Assembly (NCBI RefSeq): GCF_019402665.1 | Contig: NZ_VSST01000037.1 | Coordinates: forward strand, 1 to 64,000 | Reading direction: 5' to 3' | DNA: 64,000 nt | Origin: Bradyrhizobium canariense | GTDB taxonomy: Bacteria; Pseudomonadota; Alphaproteobacteria; Rhizobiales; Xanthobacteraceae | Shown: positions 1 to 9,031 of the stretch, one piece after another | Position numbering within the stretch: position 1 is the stretch's first letter | How the letters are laid out: every line of letters starts with the position of its first letter | Position numbers and translations under genes: made by a program | Notes under the pieces: generated by a model | Seen by the model: only the letters and a program-made list of their open reading frames with translations | The model's database searches: none | What the model was told of the DNA's origin: nothing

Positions 1-131
1 CCGGCCGAGCGGGCGCTGGCCAGCGCCTTGAGCTTGCCGACGCGAAAGCCGCGCTTGTCCATGGTGGCGATGAATTCGGCGCCCACCGCACCGGTGACGC
101 CGACAATCGCGACGACGGGATCGTTACTCAC
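1..131 (-). CDS. asd: aspartate-semialdehyde dehydrogenase, N-terminal part (runs off the left end)
   Basis: Aspartate-semialdehyde dehydrogenase reduces aspartyl phosphate to the semialdehyde, the branch point to lysine, threonine and methionine, in the cytoplasm. Only the first 43 or so residues are in the window. They show the Rossmann start VAIVGVTGAVGAEF, which binds the NADPH phosphates, followed by an ASARSAG stretch typical of Asd. I chose the GTG at 131 because a GGAGGAG ribosome site lies just upstream; an in-frame ATG at 143 overlaps that site and is less likely. The gene sits behind a leader peptide and terminator that look like an amino-acid attenuator. It is ordinary chromosomal DNA and marks the left flank of the accessory region. 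Confidence 0.9.
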   Translation of the reverse strand, partial: MSNDPVVAIVGVTGAVGAEFIATMDKRGFRVGKLKALASARSA

Positions 132-150
132 ATTCTCCTCCATTCAAGTT

Positions 151-199
151 GAGCATGATCTTGTCGGAAAACCGGATTCCACTTTTCCGGATCATGCTG
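151..199. repeat. dispersed palindromic repeat
   Basis: An imperfect inverted repeat with arms AGCATGATC and GATCATGCT around complementary GGAAAACCGGATTCC and CTTTTCCGG stretches. From memory this type of palindrome is scattered between genes in Bradyrhizobium and close relatives. It lies in the asd untranslated leader, between the attenuator and the start codon. Confidence 0.7.
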
Positions 200-212
200 T
201 GAGCTGAAGACA

Positions 213-246
213 ACAAAAACGCCCCGGACCAACGAGGGCGGGGCTT
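213..246 (-). terminator. intrinsic terminator in the asd leader (attenuator)
   Basis: Read on the minus strand, a GCCCCG arm and a CGGGGC arm (plus 239–244 and 221–226) form a GC stem that is followed directly by GTTTTTG. It stands between the leader peptide and asd, as an attenuator would. The 5' arm AGCCCCG (245–239) is exactly complementary to CGGGGCT at 304–298 inside the leader-peptide gene, which would form the competing antiterminator. Confidence 0.75.
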
Positions 247-276
247 CGGTAGAGTGGATTGCGTTCTAGTCGACGA

Positions 277-348
277 CTACACGCGCACGCCTCCCCGAGC
301 CCCGAAGGCCGTGGTGGTTTTGGTCATGCGTTTGGTGGTCGCGAACAT
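277..348 (-). CDS. putative asd leader peptide, rich in Thr/Lys/Met
   Basis: A 23-codon reading frame starting ATG at 348 and ending TAG at 277–279. It contains six threonines, two lysines and two methionines, clustered in ATTKRMTKTTTA. These are end products of the pathway that Asd feeds. The codons immediately after the threonine run form one arm of a possible antiterminator with the downstream terminator, the standard layout of ribosome-mediated attenuation. I see no good ribosome site before ATG 348 or before the in-frame ATG at 327, so the start is uncertain and the peptide could be translated leaderless. The role is inferred from layout and composition only. Confidence 0.6.
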   Translation of the reverse strand: MFATTKRMTKTTTAFGARGGVRV

Positions 349-897
349 GGCGGCGACTTATGCGGGAGAGTTGTCCCAAAACTTGATGTTGAAGAGCCAC
401 GGATGGTTTGAAGCATTCGAGATCGGACATTCTCAAGTCGCCTTCAGCATTGTCTGAACCCGGCCACCTTCTTTAAGGGACAACAAGTTCTGTTCAGGTC
501 TATCGTAGCCTAACTGGATCAACATCTGCGGCGGCGCAACCGCAAGAAGACTGTCAGATCGAACCTCGATCCTGCTTGCATTTAAGTTCTTCGGGGCTGT
601 TTGTGCTGGCAAGGCGAACATAACTGCGTGAGTAATGCTCGATGTGAGTTGCCGATTGATAGTTTCGAGCCACCAAACCGAGCATGTAAAACGGCCAGCG
701 ACACCCCTGAATACAAGCAGTAACCAGACACCCAGCGAAGACGGGCCGCAGGGCGTCGCATCACTCGTTGTGGGCTAGGTTTTCCTTGTGACCTGCGTGT
801 CGCAATCGCCCAAATGGTCCTAGACGTTCTGCCGGTCGCGAGCGCTTCGAAGGCGCTTAGATAGCCCCGATCGTGCACCTCCGATTAACGTCTCTCT
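349..897. other. no recognisable gene; left edge of the accessory DNA probably lies here
   Basis: Short open frames here have no family features I recognise. The asd promoter should lie in the first part. Somewhere in this interval the chromosomal sequence upstream of asd gives way to accessory DNA, but I could not identify a duplicated attachment sequence or a truncated chromosomal gene. Confidence 0.4.
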
Positions 898-2058
898 TCA
901 TGTCTCCTCCTGCGGCTGCACTTTGGGAGCTCCAGGAGACTTTTCCTGCGAAATCGAACAAGACCCGCTGCAACAAACCTTCTCGCCCCTGTAGTTGGCC
1001 AAGGTCTGGAGCAACTGCGGCATATAATACTTTTTCGCACCTTCCCTCATATCGTCCGGCATTGCTTTCGGATGGTCTAGCCATGTCATTGCCCGCTCGA
1101 TCAGCTCGATCGCGCGTTGGTTGTCACCACTCTCGTAGTAATACTGAGCGACCACCCTATAAGAAGAGAAGTTGAGGCCGCCGCTGGCTTGCGCTGAATT
1201 AAGGATATGTTCCGACACATCCCTGCCGATCGCGAAGCGTTCCGCACGCGGAAGGTGGGCCTTATCGTTCTCCGGATCAAAGAGTTGCGTCATCACGACA
1301 ATCAGCCCACGCACAGCCTCTGACTGTTTCTCAATCGCATCTCGGACCAGTTGGCGTAAGACCTGGAACCCGGTCGCCGTGTCGCGCATTTTGTGAAGCA
1401 ACAGATCCGCATGAATCTCGCGGAGATTGAGATTGTCCGGCATCGCGGCAATGCCCTCTTCGATCGCTGATAGCGCTGTCGGCCAATCATTTGCTTCCAT
1501 CGCCGGTCGAATTGTCCGGCGCATTGACAATTCGCGCGCTAGGCGTTGGTCTTTCGCAATTCGTTTCGCATCAGCGGCTTTAGCTTGATAGCTGCCGCGC
1601 CAAGTGCCGTTGATAATTTTCGGCAAGACGTCGTCGATTTGGATCGGATGACCGATAAAGGCAATGTGGCCGTCGCGGTCGACGACGAACGATGTCGGAA
1701 CCCCAAGAGAAGAGCTGGCATCCATCCAAAGCTTGTTCATTTCGCCTGTACTGTCGAACCCGATTCGATAGTTCAGATTTGAAAATTTTTCAGTCAACCA
1801 TGCGTCCAACTTGGTGCGAGCCTCATCCGCCGTTGGTGCTTGTTCGCTAGCTGCGACTCCGACGACCTCAAGCCCCTCGTCTTGGTATTTTGCTTGCAGC
1901 TCTATCAGATGTGGCATCGCCCTCACACATGGGCCGCACCAACTTGCCCAAAATTCGACAATGTACACTTTCCCTGGCTGGAAGTTCGTGAGGGGCTCGC
2001 CACGCAGCCAGTTCTCGACTTTGAGCGAAGGAGCCGGGGACGCCATGCACAGCACCAT
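898..2058 (-). CDS. TlpA-like thioredoxin-domain protein with a C-terminal helical region
   Basis: A 386-residue protein whose first 150 or so residues are a TlpA/redoxin-type thioredoxin fold. The active-site motif WCGPC (Cys41 and Cys44) follows VEFWAS, and a PTSFVVDRDGHIAFIG segment supplies the usual cis-proline. The remaining 230 residues are helical and look TPR-like (for example WPTALSAIEEGIAAMPDNL). It would exchange disulfides or reduce thiols. No convincing signal peptide is visible, so it may be cytoplasmic, unlike most TlpA proteins. I chose ATG 2058, which has GGAG six bases upstream, over a TTG at 2070. It is expressed alone from a sigma-54 promoter with a NifA site, which suggests a redox or assembly job during nitrogen fixation. 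The exact partner is unknown. Confidence 0.85.
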   Translation of the reverse strand: MVLCMASPAPSLKVENWLRGEPLTNFQPGKVYIVEFWASWCGPCVRAMPHLIELQAKYQDEGLEVVGVAASEQAPTADEARTKLDAWLTEKFSNLNYRIGFDSTGEMNKLWMDASSSLGVPTSFVVDRDGHIAFIGHPIQIDDVLPKIINGTWRGSYQAKAADAKRIAKDQRLARELSMRRTIRPAMEANDWPTALSAIEEGIAAMPDNLNLREIHADLLLHKMRDTATGFQVLRQLVRDAIEKQSEAVRGLIVVMTQLFDPENDKAHLPRAERFAIGRDVSEHILNSAQASGGLNFSSYRVVAQYYYESGDNQRAIELIERAMTWLDHPKAMPDDMREGAKKYYMPQLLQTLANYRGEKVCCSGSCSISQEKSPGAPKVQPQEET

Positions 2059-2108
2059 GATTTTCTCCAAAGTTACTTGCTGCGCGACCTTGTCGCTTCA
2101 CCTGAGTT

Positions 2109-2124
2109 AGCAATCACCGTGCCA
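2109..2124 (-). promoter_or_regulatory. sigma-54 promoter of the TlpA-like gene
   Basis: The minus strand reads TGGCACGGTGATTGCT, a perfect -24 TGGCAC and -12 TTGCT with five bases between. It predicts a start about 40 bases ahead of ATG 2058. Confidence 0.85.
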
Positions 2125-2191
2125 GGCTGTCCGCGCCCACTGAGTACATGATAAAGCTTTGAAAAACATCCACACGACCAGTAGGGTCCCC

Positions 2192-2207
2192 TGTATGTAA
2201 CCTGACA
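2192..2207 (-). promoter_or_regulatory. NifA upstream activator site
   Basis: TGTATGTAACCTGACA fits the NifA consensus TGT-N10-ACA exactly. It is centred about 75 bases upstream of the -24 box of the TlpA-like gene, a normal activator distance. Confidence 0.75.
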
Positions 2208-2699
2208 TGCTTTGCGTCGGTGTCAGATTTCGGGCACACATCGCGCCCTTCGTGCCGCCAAAACATTGTCATGCGAATGCGCATCCGTGAGCCGCGCTGC
2301 GCCAATAGGCGGCGCGTGAGAAACCGGATGATGCCCGCTGACCGACAAATTGCAAGCGTGCGGACGTGGGGTCGCAAAGAACAACAGCGGTCAGCATCGG
2401 ACACGGCACCAGCTTTCCGAACCGGGCTGCAAAGCTGCCTGTTCGGCGCGGTCCAGATGACCACGGAAGCCGATGACCTCGTGCGCGAGCTGCTCCGTCG
2501 GAATCGCAGGCGCGAAAGCCGGTGCGAGCCCTGCTTGAACATAGGAAGCCAAGTCTACCTCGCCAAAGCGGCGCAGTTACTCCCGTCGCCATGTTGATTT
2601 CCCCGCATTCCGGTTTCAACCAGTCGCGGGAGATGGTACTGACAGCCTCGGGGCCACCTCCGCACATCCGCTGCACGATTGTGTGGCCAGGACAACTTG
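2208..2699. other. no recognisable gene
   Basis: Several overlapping open frames occur on both strands, but none resembles a known family. The right-hand part may be the worn 3' end of the IS21 element that follows. Confidence 0.4.
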
Positions 2700-3888
2700 C
2701 GAGCGACGTCCTTCGCATTGGTGTCGGCAATAGCGCTGGGGCAAAGGCGTGGCATCTTGCGATGGCGCGGCGCGATCCGTCGCTGCCTGCGGCCATCAAG
2801 GATCGGATGGGTGGCGATCAGGGTGCCGTCTTCGAAGATCTGCATCTCGTTGGCGAGCGTGTGCACCTCGACGATCCGCTTCCGGATGGCGTCGGGAACG
2901 CTATAGAGATTGCCGCCGACGCTCACCATCCCTTCATGGGAGACCCGCCGCTCCAATTTGAGCACCGAGCGGAATGATGCCAGCGGCAAGGCGCCTAGGT
3001 GTGGCTTCTCCGTCGCAAAGGCTTCGTTGACTACGCATTGGGTGGTGGCGTGCACGCGCGGATTAGCGACCGTATCGAGCCAATGCCGCAGCTAGGCGTT
3101 CAGATCGTCGAGATTGCGGAACGAGCGGGCGAGAAAGAAGTCCTCGCGGATATACCGGAACGGCCGCTCGACCTTGCCTTTGGTCTTGGCCCGGTAAGGG
3201 CGGCAGGCCCTGGGCTGGAAGCCGTAATGCCGGGCAAAATCGATGAGCGCGCGATTGTAGACAATGCTGCCACCTCCTTCGCCGATCACCGCCGTCTTCA
3301 TGCGGTCGTAGAGGATCTCCTTGGGAACGCCGCGCCTCAAAGGCTGTCATGTGACAGCGCAGGACCGTCTGCATGTCCTGGTGGAGGACGAACCGGGCCC
3401 AGATCAACCGGCTATGGCCGAGCACGAAGGAGAACAACCACACGATCCGCGTCACCGAGGGCTCGTCGGTAAAGACGACCTGGAAGTGAGCAAAGTCGAC
3501 CTGAGCCTGGTCTCCTGGCGGCGTCTCGAAGCGAACCTCGAATACCGGCAATGGCGTTGGCTGCAGTTCACGAAGCAAATCCGTGACGGCGGTATAACGC
3601 CGGCGTAACCGCGCTCGCGCAGCTCCCGCCACAGTCGCTGGCCGGTCAGGTCGGGGTAGGCCGTGACGCGCTCTCGCAATACGGCACGAACGGTTCAATC
3701 AGTCGCGAACGCGGCTTGCGAGGTCCGTACACTGGAGGCTCCAGGCCGCGGGCGATCGTTCGGCGAACCGTCTTCCGGTCGAGGCCCAATTCGCGGGCGA
3801 TCACCGGTGATCCGGCCATCGACCCCGACGGAGCGGCATCGTCTCGCATAACGACGATGCTCATGCTGCCTTCGTGTTTAGGGAACAC
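2700..3888 (-). pseudogene. IS21-family transposase IstA, frameshifted remnant
   Basis: Pieces of IstA lie in order on the minus strand in different frames. The N-terminal helix-turn-helix (IARELGLDRKTVRRTIARG) is near 3800. The catalytic core (PGDQAQVDFAHFQVVF, then PKEILYDRMKTAV and KTKGKVERPFRYIRED) runs from 3540 to 3140. The C-terminal beta-rich part (RVSHEGMVSVGGNLYSVPDA) is near 2930. At least two frameshifts and a missing IstB partner make it inactive. No terminal repeats were identified. Confidence 0.85.
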
Positions 3889-4224
3889 ACTCGGCCTCCG
3901 CGAACATCCACCTTTCGAGGCTCATTCCCGCACCCCGCATGGCTCCTACATTTCAGACCCCGCGTTGCCGCGACGCCCGCAAGACTCGGTCCCGGCCTGC
4001 CTGCTTCGGTCTTGGCCGGATGGGACTTCCACCCACAAGCATTCATTAGCTTGGCATGATGTACTCCCCGGTGGTGGTGTAGCTCGGTAGAGCAAAGCCG
4101 CCCGGACGCGCGCCCCCAATAGCGCCGTAGCGGGCGGGCGGCTTTGCGGTGGTCACCGGCAGTTCTCCGGTAGGACCGGGTTGCGACACCCCAACCGAGG
4201 AACCAGTCCCGGACTTGATCCGGG
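3889..4224. other. inter-element DNA, probably IS ends
   Basis: No gene is seen. It contains the upstream end of the IS21 remnant and, near 4085–4220, GC-rich inverted-repeat sequence just ahead of the IS256-type transposase that may be its left terminus. Confidence 0.35.
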
Positions 4225-5214
4225 ATGACCGATGATATGATGAACCTGCGCACGCTCGTGGAGAAGACCCCTGATGCCGATCTGTTGCGTGAGATGATCG
4301 GCTTTGCGGCCCAGCGCCTGATGGAGCTGGAAGTCGAAAGCCAGACCGGGGCAGCTTACGGCGAGAAGAGCCCCGAGCCCCTGGCCCAGCGCAACGGTTA
4401 CCGCGACCGGATTTGGGAAACCCGCGCCGGCGCGGTCGAACTGCGCATTCCCAAGCTGCGCAAGGGCTCCTACTTCCCGGGCTTCCTGGAGCCGCGCCGC
4501 GTGGCCGAGAAGGCGCTCACCGCCGTGGTGCAGGAGGCTTATGTGCAGGGCGTCTCGACCCGTTCGGTGGACGATTTGGTGCAGGCCATGGGCATGACCG
4601 GCATCTCCAAGAGCCAGGTGAGCCCGGCTCTGTGGCGAGATCGACGACAAAGTGAAGGCCTTCCGCGCCCGCCCGATCGAGGGCGACTGGCCGTATCTGT
4701 GGATCGACGCCACCTCTGTGAAGGTGCGGCAGAATGGCCGCATTGTGTCTGTCGCGGTGATTGTCGCAGTCGGCGTCAACGGCGACGGCCGGCGCGAGGT
4801 GCTCGGCATGGACATCGGGCCGTCCGAGGCCGCGACGTTCTGGACGGCGTTCCTGCGCAAGCTCGGCCGCCGCGGCCTGCGCGGCGTCAAGCTCGTCGTG
4901 TCCGATGCCCACGAGGGTATCAAGGCCAGCATGGCCAAGGTGCTCAACGCCAGCTGGCAGCGCTGCCGCGTCCACTTCATGCGCAACGCATTGGCGCATG
5001 CCGGCAACGGCGGGCGGCGCGTCGTCTCAGCCTTCATCGCCACTGCGTTTGCCCAGGACGATGCCGAGGCCGCAACTGCGCAATGGCGCAAGCTCGCCGA
5101 TCAACTCCGCCCCAAGCGGCCAAAGCTTGCCGGCTTCCTCGACGAGGCTGAGACCGATGTGCTTGCCTACATGACGTTCCCGCCGCAGCATCGGACCAAG
5201 CTGCACTCCACGGA
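4225..5214 (+). pseudogene. IS256-family (Mutator-type) transposase, N-terminal two thirds
   Basis: The start has the family's usual LVEKTPDADLLREMIGFAAQ sequence. The core with YLWIDATSVKVRQNGRIVS and VVSDAHEGIKASMAKV carries the catalytic aspartates, and the WQRCRVHFMRN motif follows. The frame changes near 4630 (a frameshift after SKSQVS), and the homology stops abruptly at LHST near 5214. The missing C-terminus is found at 7010, beyond an IS110-type insertion. The element is therefore inactivated twice. A second C-terminal remnant of the same family is at 59.9 kb. Confidence 0.9.
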
Positions 5215-5457
5215 TGAGATGGACAAGCGATTTTTTCCTGCCGAGCCGAGGATTGCGAAAATCCTGCAAGTCCATTCTTTTGTTCGGCCGCGCGGCGGGT
5301 CATTCTTCCGTCCCGGCCACCGATCTCGCAGCCGGCGCGCGCAGGGGCGGTCAAGGCTGGCCGCATTTGCGACCACCGCAAGGCTTGGCCTTGACCGGCC
5401 CGAGCACGGTGGCAGGCTGCGTGGAACGGGACTGGCCAGCTCGGCTGGAAGTTGCTG

Positions 5458-6780
5458 TCAGCCGCGATTATGTTTGTGGGGCGCGGGCGACCTCGTGGCG
5501 AAGCGTGACGTGTCGGCTGCAAGCGTCACCGGACTGCCTATTTTGTCTTGCCGAACTGAGGCGCCCGCGCCCCGGCCTTTGGCCGCCCGCGGTTTCCATT
5601 GCGACACGAATCGCTCGTAGCTTTGCTCCGCCTGGGCGGCAATCAACATCTCTTGGTCGCGCAGCGCCTTGATGTTGTAGGCATAGGCTGGTCCACGCCG
5701 GCTGCCTTTCTGTTGCGGATGTCCGGCCTGAAGTAGCATCGCGCGGGTCTTGTTGGCGACCAGCGCTGGGCGCGCCCACAGGTAATCTTCGCCCCTCGTC
5801 AACAAATGCCAGCAGAGCACAGCGAGTTTGCGAGCCACGGACACCGCGGCGATCTGATGGCCGCGCCGCGCGCGAATGCGCACGAAAAACGCATGCAGTG
5901 GACCGGCCGCCTTGGCCGCTGCCCAGGCCGCCTCGACCAGCATGGCGCGCGCGTGACTGCGGCCGATCTTGCTGATGCGGCCGTGGTGGGCCGCTCCCAG
6001 TCCCGACTGCCGCACCCGCGGGTTCAGCCCGAAATAGCTCACCAGCTTCTGCGGGCTGTCGAACCGGCTGATGTCGCCGATCGCCGCCATGATTCCGGCG
6101 GCGACCGCCAGATTGACGCCGGTGATCGTCATCAATCGGTTGACCGCGGAATCCTCGATTGCGTCCTGCGCGATCTCGCGGTCGAGCAGGGCCAGGTCTT
6201 CCGCCAGCCGGTCGAACTCACGGACGTGCCGATCGATGGCCGCGCGCTCATCGTCCGGCAGCTGTTGAGTAGCCAACTACGCCCGGCCGCGGGCGTTGAA
6301 AAGATCGGCATGCGGGCACTTCCGGATCAGGTGTGCGTGCAGGATCGAATGCACCTCGTTCTTGAGCCGCGTACGATGTCGAACGACCTGGTAGCGCCGC
6401 GCCACCAGTCTGCGCTTGCGTTCGGTCTCCGCGTCAGGCGTCCAGATCTGCGGCAGGTATCCCGCGGCCTGCAGACTGGCGAGCGTGCCGGCATCGATCT
6501 TATCGGTCTTGACGTGAGCCTGGGCGATCGCCTTCACTTGCAATGGATTGGCGATAATCACCCGCGCCGCGAATGGCGCCAGAACTCGCGACACCGCCAT
6601 GCTGTTGGCGGTCGCTTCGAGCACCACCTCATCACTGGCCAGCAGGGTCTTGCCAAATCCCTCCAGCGCAGTTCGCGTCATATCAATACGGCCCCCATGG
6701 CGGAGCCTGCCGTTCTCCCAAAATACCACCTCCCCGAAGGTTCGGTGGACATCAACGCCAATCACCCGTCGCATTCGCAC
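5458..6780 (-). pseudogene. IS110-family transposase interrupted by one in-frame amber codon
   Basis: The N-terminal DEDD domain begins MRMRRVIGVDVHRTFGEVVF at 6780, and LEATANS and VKTDKIDAGTLA supply acidic residues. The C-terminal domain has the family motif VNRLMTITGVNLAVAAGIMA, followed by SYFGLNPRVRQSG and ISKIGRSHARAMLVEAA. A TAG at 6277–6279 separates the halves in the same frame, where relatives have a tryptophan, so one base change would restore a full-length protein of about 440 residues. Its DNA lies inside the IS256-type gene, between 5215 and 7010. Confidence 0.88.
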
Positions 6781-7009
6781 CTCCTGTCAGACACATGACG
6801 GGAGCTACGGGCGACACGACAACTACGGATTCGCGCTCTCGGCGCAACCGGGCGAGTCGCAGAGGCGGCCAGCTACTAACTCGAGCTCTCGGCTCATCGT
6901 ATGCATCGGCCTGCCCGCACCTTCGTGCTCCCGGTGCCTCTGTCCCGATGGTCGCACCATACGCCACGGTGTAGAATACCGCAGCCGAACGTTGGCACCG
7001 AGAGATCTC

Positions 7010-7235
7010 ATACCGGTTACCAATCCCATTGAACGCCTCAACGGCGAGATCAAGCGGCGCACCGAGGTGGTCGGCATCTTCCCCAACGAGGATGCCATCG
7101 TCCGCCTCATCGGCGCGATCCTGCTCGAACAGAACGATGAGTGGGCGGTCCAGCGCGCCCCGCTGCATGACACTGGAAACCATCGCGCCGTTGAGCGATG
7201 ATCCGACCGTCAGCCTTCCGGCTATCGCCAGCTGA
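7010..7235 (+). pseudogene. IS256-family transposase, C-terminal third (continuation of 4225–5214)
   Basis: The sequence resumes at NPIERLNGEIKRRTEVVGIF and continues through PNEDAIVRLIGAILLEQNDE, the conserved end of the transposase including its catalytic glutamate region. A frameshift near 7160 moves the last residues (TLETIAPLSDDPTVSLPA) into another frame. Together with 4225–5214 it shows that an IS110 element landed within an older IS256 copy. Confidence 0.88.
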
Positions 7236-7339
7236 CCTGCCCGGCTCCGGCCGGTGAACCCGGTGCCCCGCCGCCAGCTACACCACGCCACGGGACACGA
7301 TCGAACGCACGACTTTCAGGGTCTCGAATCTGCTGTTTC

Positions 7340-7660
7340 GTGCACTGCGCTCGGGAGCCACAACGTGTCGGATGGAAGCACGTCGACGCCGCTCATTCCC
7401 AGACGACTACAACCGGCAAACCGTCGATCTGGTCGCATCGAGCGGCCGCTCGATCGCATCGGAGGAGGGAACTTGGCCTGCGCGATTCCGCGCTACGGCG
7501 CTGGGTGGAACGACGTGGGCCGGGCTGGAGCTGACCGCGGCGGCGCGGTGCCCCACAACGCAGGCGACGCTGCCGTCGACAGACCACGCAGCGGAGATTG
7601 CTTGTTTGCAGCGAGAGACCGAGCGGTTGCGCATGGAGCGCGACATTTTAACAGGTCAAT
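7340..7660 (+). pseudogene. IS3-family OrfA remnant
   Basis: Frames at 7372 and 7340 together give a typical OrfA. SFPDDYNRQTVDLVASSGRS comes first, then GLRDSALRRWVERRG in another frame (the helix-turn-helix), then EIACLQRETERLRMERDIL, the leucine-zipper-like end. At least two frameshifts are present and OrfB is absent. Confidence 0.75.
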
Positions 7661-7689
7661 GTGCTGGGCGCCGAGCGTCGACGGCGATG

Positions 7690-8127
7690 AAGTTACGATG
7701 AGAAGGCTCGCCTTGTCGAAGAGACCTTGCAGGCTGGCCAGACGGTCTGCGGCATCGCGCGCTGGCACGGGTGGCTCACAGCCTGTTGTTCACTTGAAGC
7801 CGACAAGCGCGCCAGGGTCGGCTGGACGGCGATTCCGTGCCAGCTCTCGTTCCCTTCGAGATCACGCCGGTGGCGGCTCCGATCTCGATCGACGCGCCAC
7901 AATCGGCCTCTTCCCTGCCTGCGCAGCGTGCAAGAGCTGGAATCATCGAGATCGAGCTTGGCGGCGGCTGTCGCGTCGCGTTGCCCGTGACGGGGACGTT
8001 GAGGCGCTGTAGTGAGTTCTTGAGCTGCTGCGGCGACGATGATCCAGATTCCGAGCCGCGTCAGGGTTTGGATCGCCACTAGCCACACCGACATGCGTCC
8101 CAGCATGCGAAGTCTGACTCTTACAGT
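7690..8127 (+). pseudogene. IS66-family remnant (TnpA and start of TnpB)
   Basis: The frame at 7727 gives a TnpA-like helix-turn-helix (AGQTVCGIARWHG). The frame at 7837 gives ALVPFEITPVAAP and GIIEIELGGGCRV, characteristic of the end of IS66 TnpA. The next gene begins at 8039 with MIQIPSRVRVWIATSHTDMR, the start of TnpB, and stops making sense near 8130. The remnant abuts the small gene downstream of the LRV protein. Confidence 0.8.
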
Positions 8128-8244
8128 TCAGGAGAATCTAAGCGCGATCCGCACGCTGGCGATCTCAACATCTTCCGGGAACGCCGCGGCGATCTGGTCA
8201 AGATCCTCTAGCATGACGCAATAGGCATATCGCGGCAAGTTCAT
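8128..8244 (-). CDS. small protein downstream of the LRV Fe-S gene, probably truncated
   Basis: A 38-residue frame beginning MNLPRYAYCVMLEDLDQIAA. GGAGG is set five bases before the ATG, the best ribosome site in this stretch. It ends at the IS66 remnant, so its natural C-terminus has probably been lost. I do not recognise the family. The position directly after an LRV Fe-S protein in a nif region suggests a nitrogen-fixation accessory gene. Confidence 0.45.
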   Translation of the reverse strand: MNLPRYAYCVMLEDLDQIAAAFPEDVEIASVRIALRFS

Positions 8245-8278
8245 CTGGCCCTCCGCGTCGGCCGGCGCGGTATCGATC

Positions 8279-9031
8279 TCAGCGGCGGTCTCCTGTAATC
8301 CGCGAGCTCGCGACTTCGCGCACGAGACTATGCGGGTCATCGAGGAGGCTAAGGATCTCAGTCACTGGCGCACGGCTTGCGACCTCGTAGCGGATGCGCC
8401 AGTCAGGATCGTGCCGCAGCAGCGGCACAAGCTGCACAGATAGTCGTCGGGCGATCTCCAGTCTTACCGACGCCTCACGATCGTCGATCATGCGGAGCAA
8501 CCATTCATTTGGAATGCGCTGTGCCACAACACGGCGGACCTCGGCTTCCTCGTCGTCCACCATTCGGCGGAGCAGCATAGGCTCGATCCGGCTCGCGACG
8601 ACAAGGCGAACATAGTAATATTCGTCTGAGGCCATGGGTAGCAATTCTTCACCGTCGAACAGGGTCGCGACCCGCCTCCTCAGCTCGGGATGCGGATGCT
8701 TCCGCAATTGCAACGCGTAGCGTCTAGGCAGGCGAACCATCGCATTCCATTGCACTTTTTCATTGGGATCATCGATCAGCCGCAGCAGCAGAAAGACATT
8801 GGCAGACTTCGCCGCGATTGCCCTTACCTCAGAATGCGGATGGCTGAGATAGCCGTCGGCGAGATCCGGATTCCATTCGAAGAACCTCTCGATGCTGGGG
8901 GGACAACGGTCGTTGACGCAGGCGTGCTTGAGTCGACACCCGCCGGTTTCGCTCAGTGGGAGATGCTCGCACGATGCGCAGTCAAGCCGGTTGCCTTCCC
9001 AGTCAAGAGCCTCGTCAATATTATCAACCAT
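8279..9031 (-). CDS. LRV (leucine-rich repeat variant) 4Fe-4S protein
   Basis: About 250 residues. The N-terminal part carries a cysteine cluster (DCASC, then GGC, HAC and RCPPS) matching the LRV Fe-S domain. The rest is a ladder of about eight 24-residue helical repeats (patterns such as VRAIAAKS, VRLVVASRIE, VRRVVAQRIP, VRLEIARRLS). The family was first described near nif genes of Azotobacter vinelandii; its exact role is unknown. The start is uncertain: ATG 9031 or the GTG at 9043. It points the same way as the nif block but is separated from it by decayed transporter genes, so it may now lack its original promoter. Confidence 0.8.
   Translation of the reverse strand: MVDNIDEALDWEGNRLDCASCEHLPLSETGGCRLKHACVNDRCPPSIERFFEWNPDLADGYLSHPHSEVRAIAAKSANVFLLLRLIDDPNEKVQWNAMVRLPRRYALQLRKHPHPELRRRVATLFDGEELLPMASDEYYYVRLVVASRIEPMLLRRMVDDEEAEVRRVVAQRIPNEWLLRMIDDREASVRLEIARRLSVQLVPLLRHDPDWRIRYEVASRAPVTEILSLLDDPHSLVREVASSRITGDRR

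Noticed and set aside
4085..4200. Possible tRNA or structured RNA (GTGTAGCTCGGTAGAGC)
   Set aside because: The D-arm-like string is not followed by an anticodon or T arm; better explained as IS terminus sequence.
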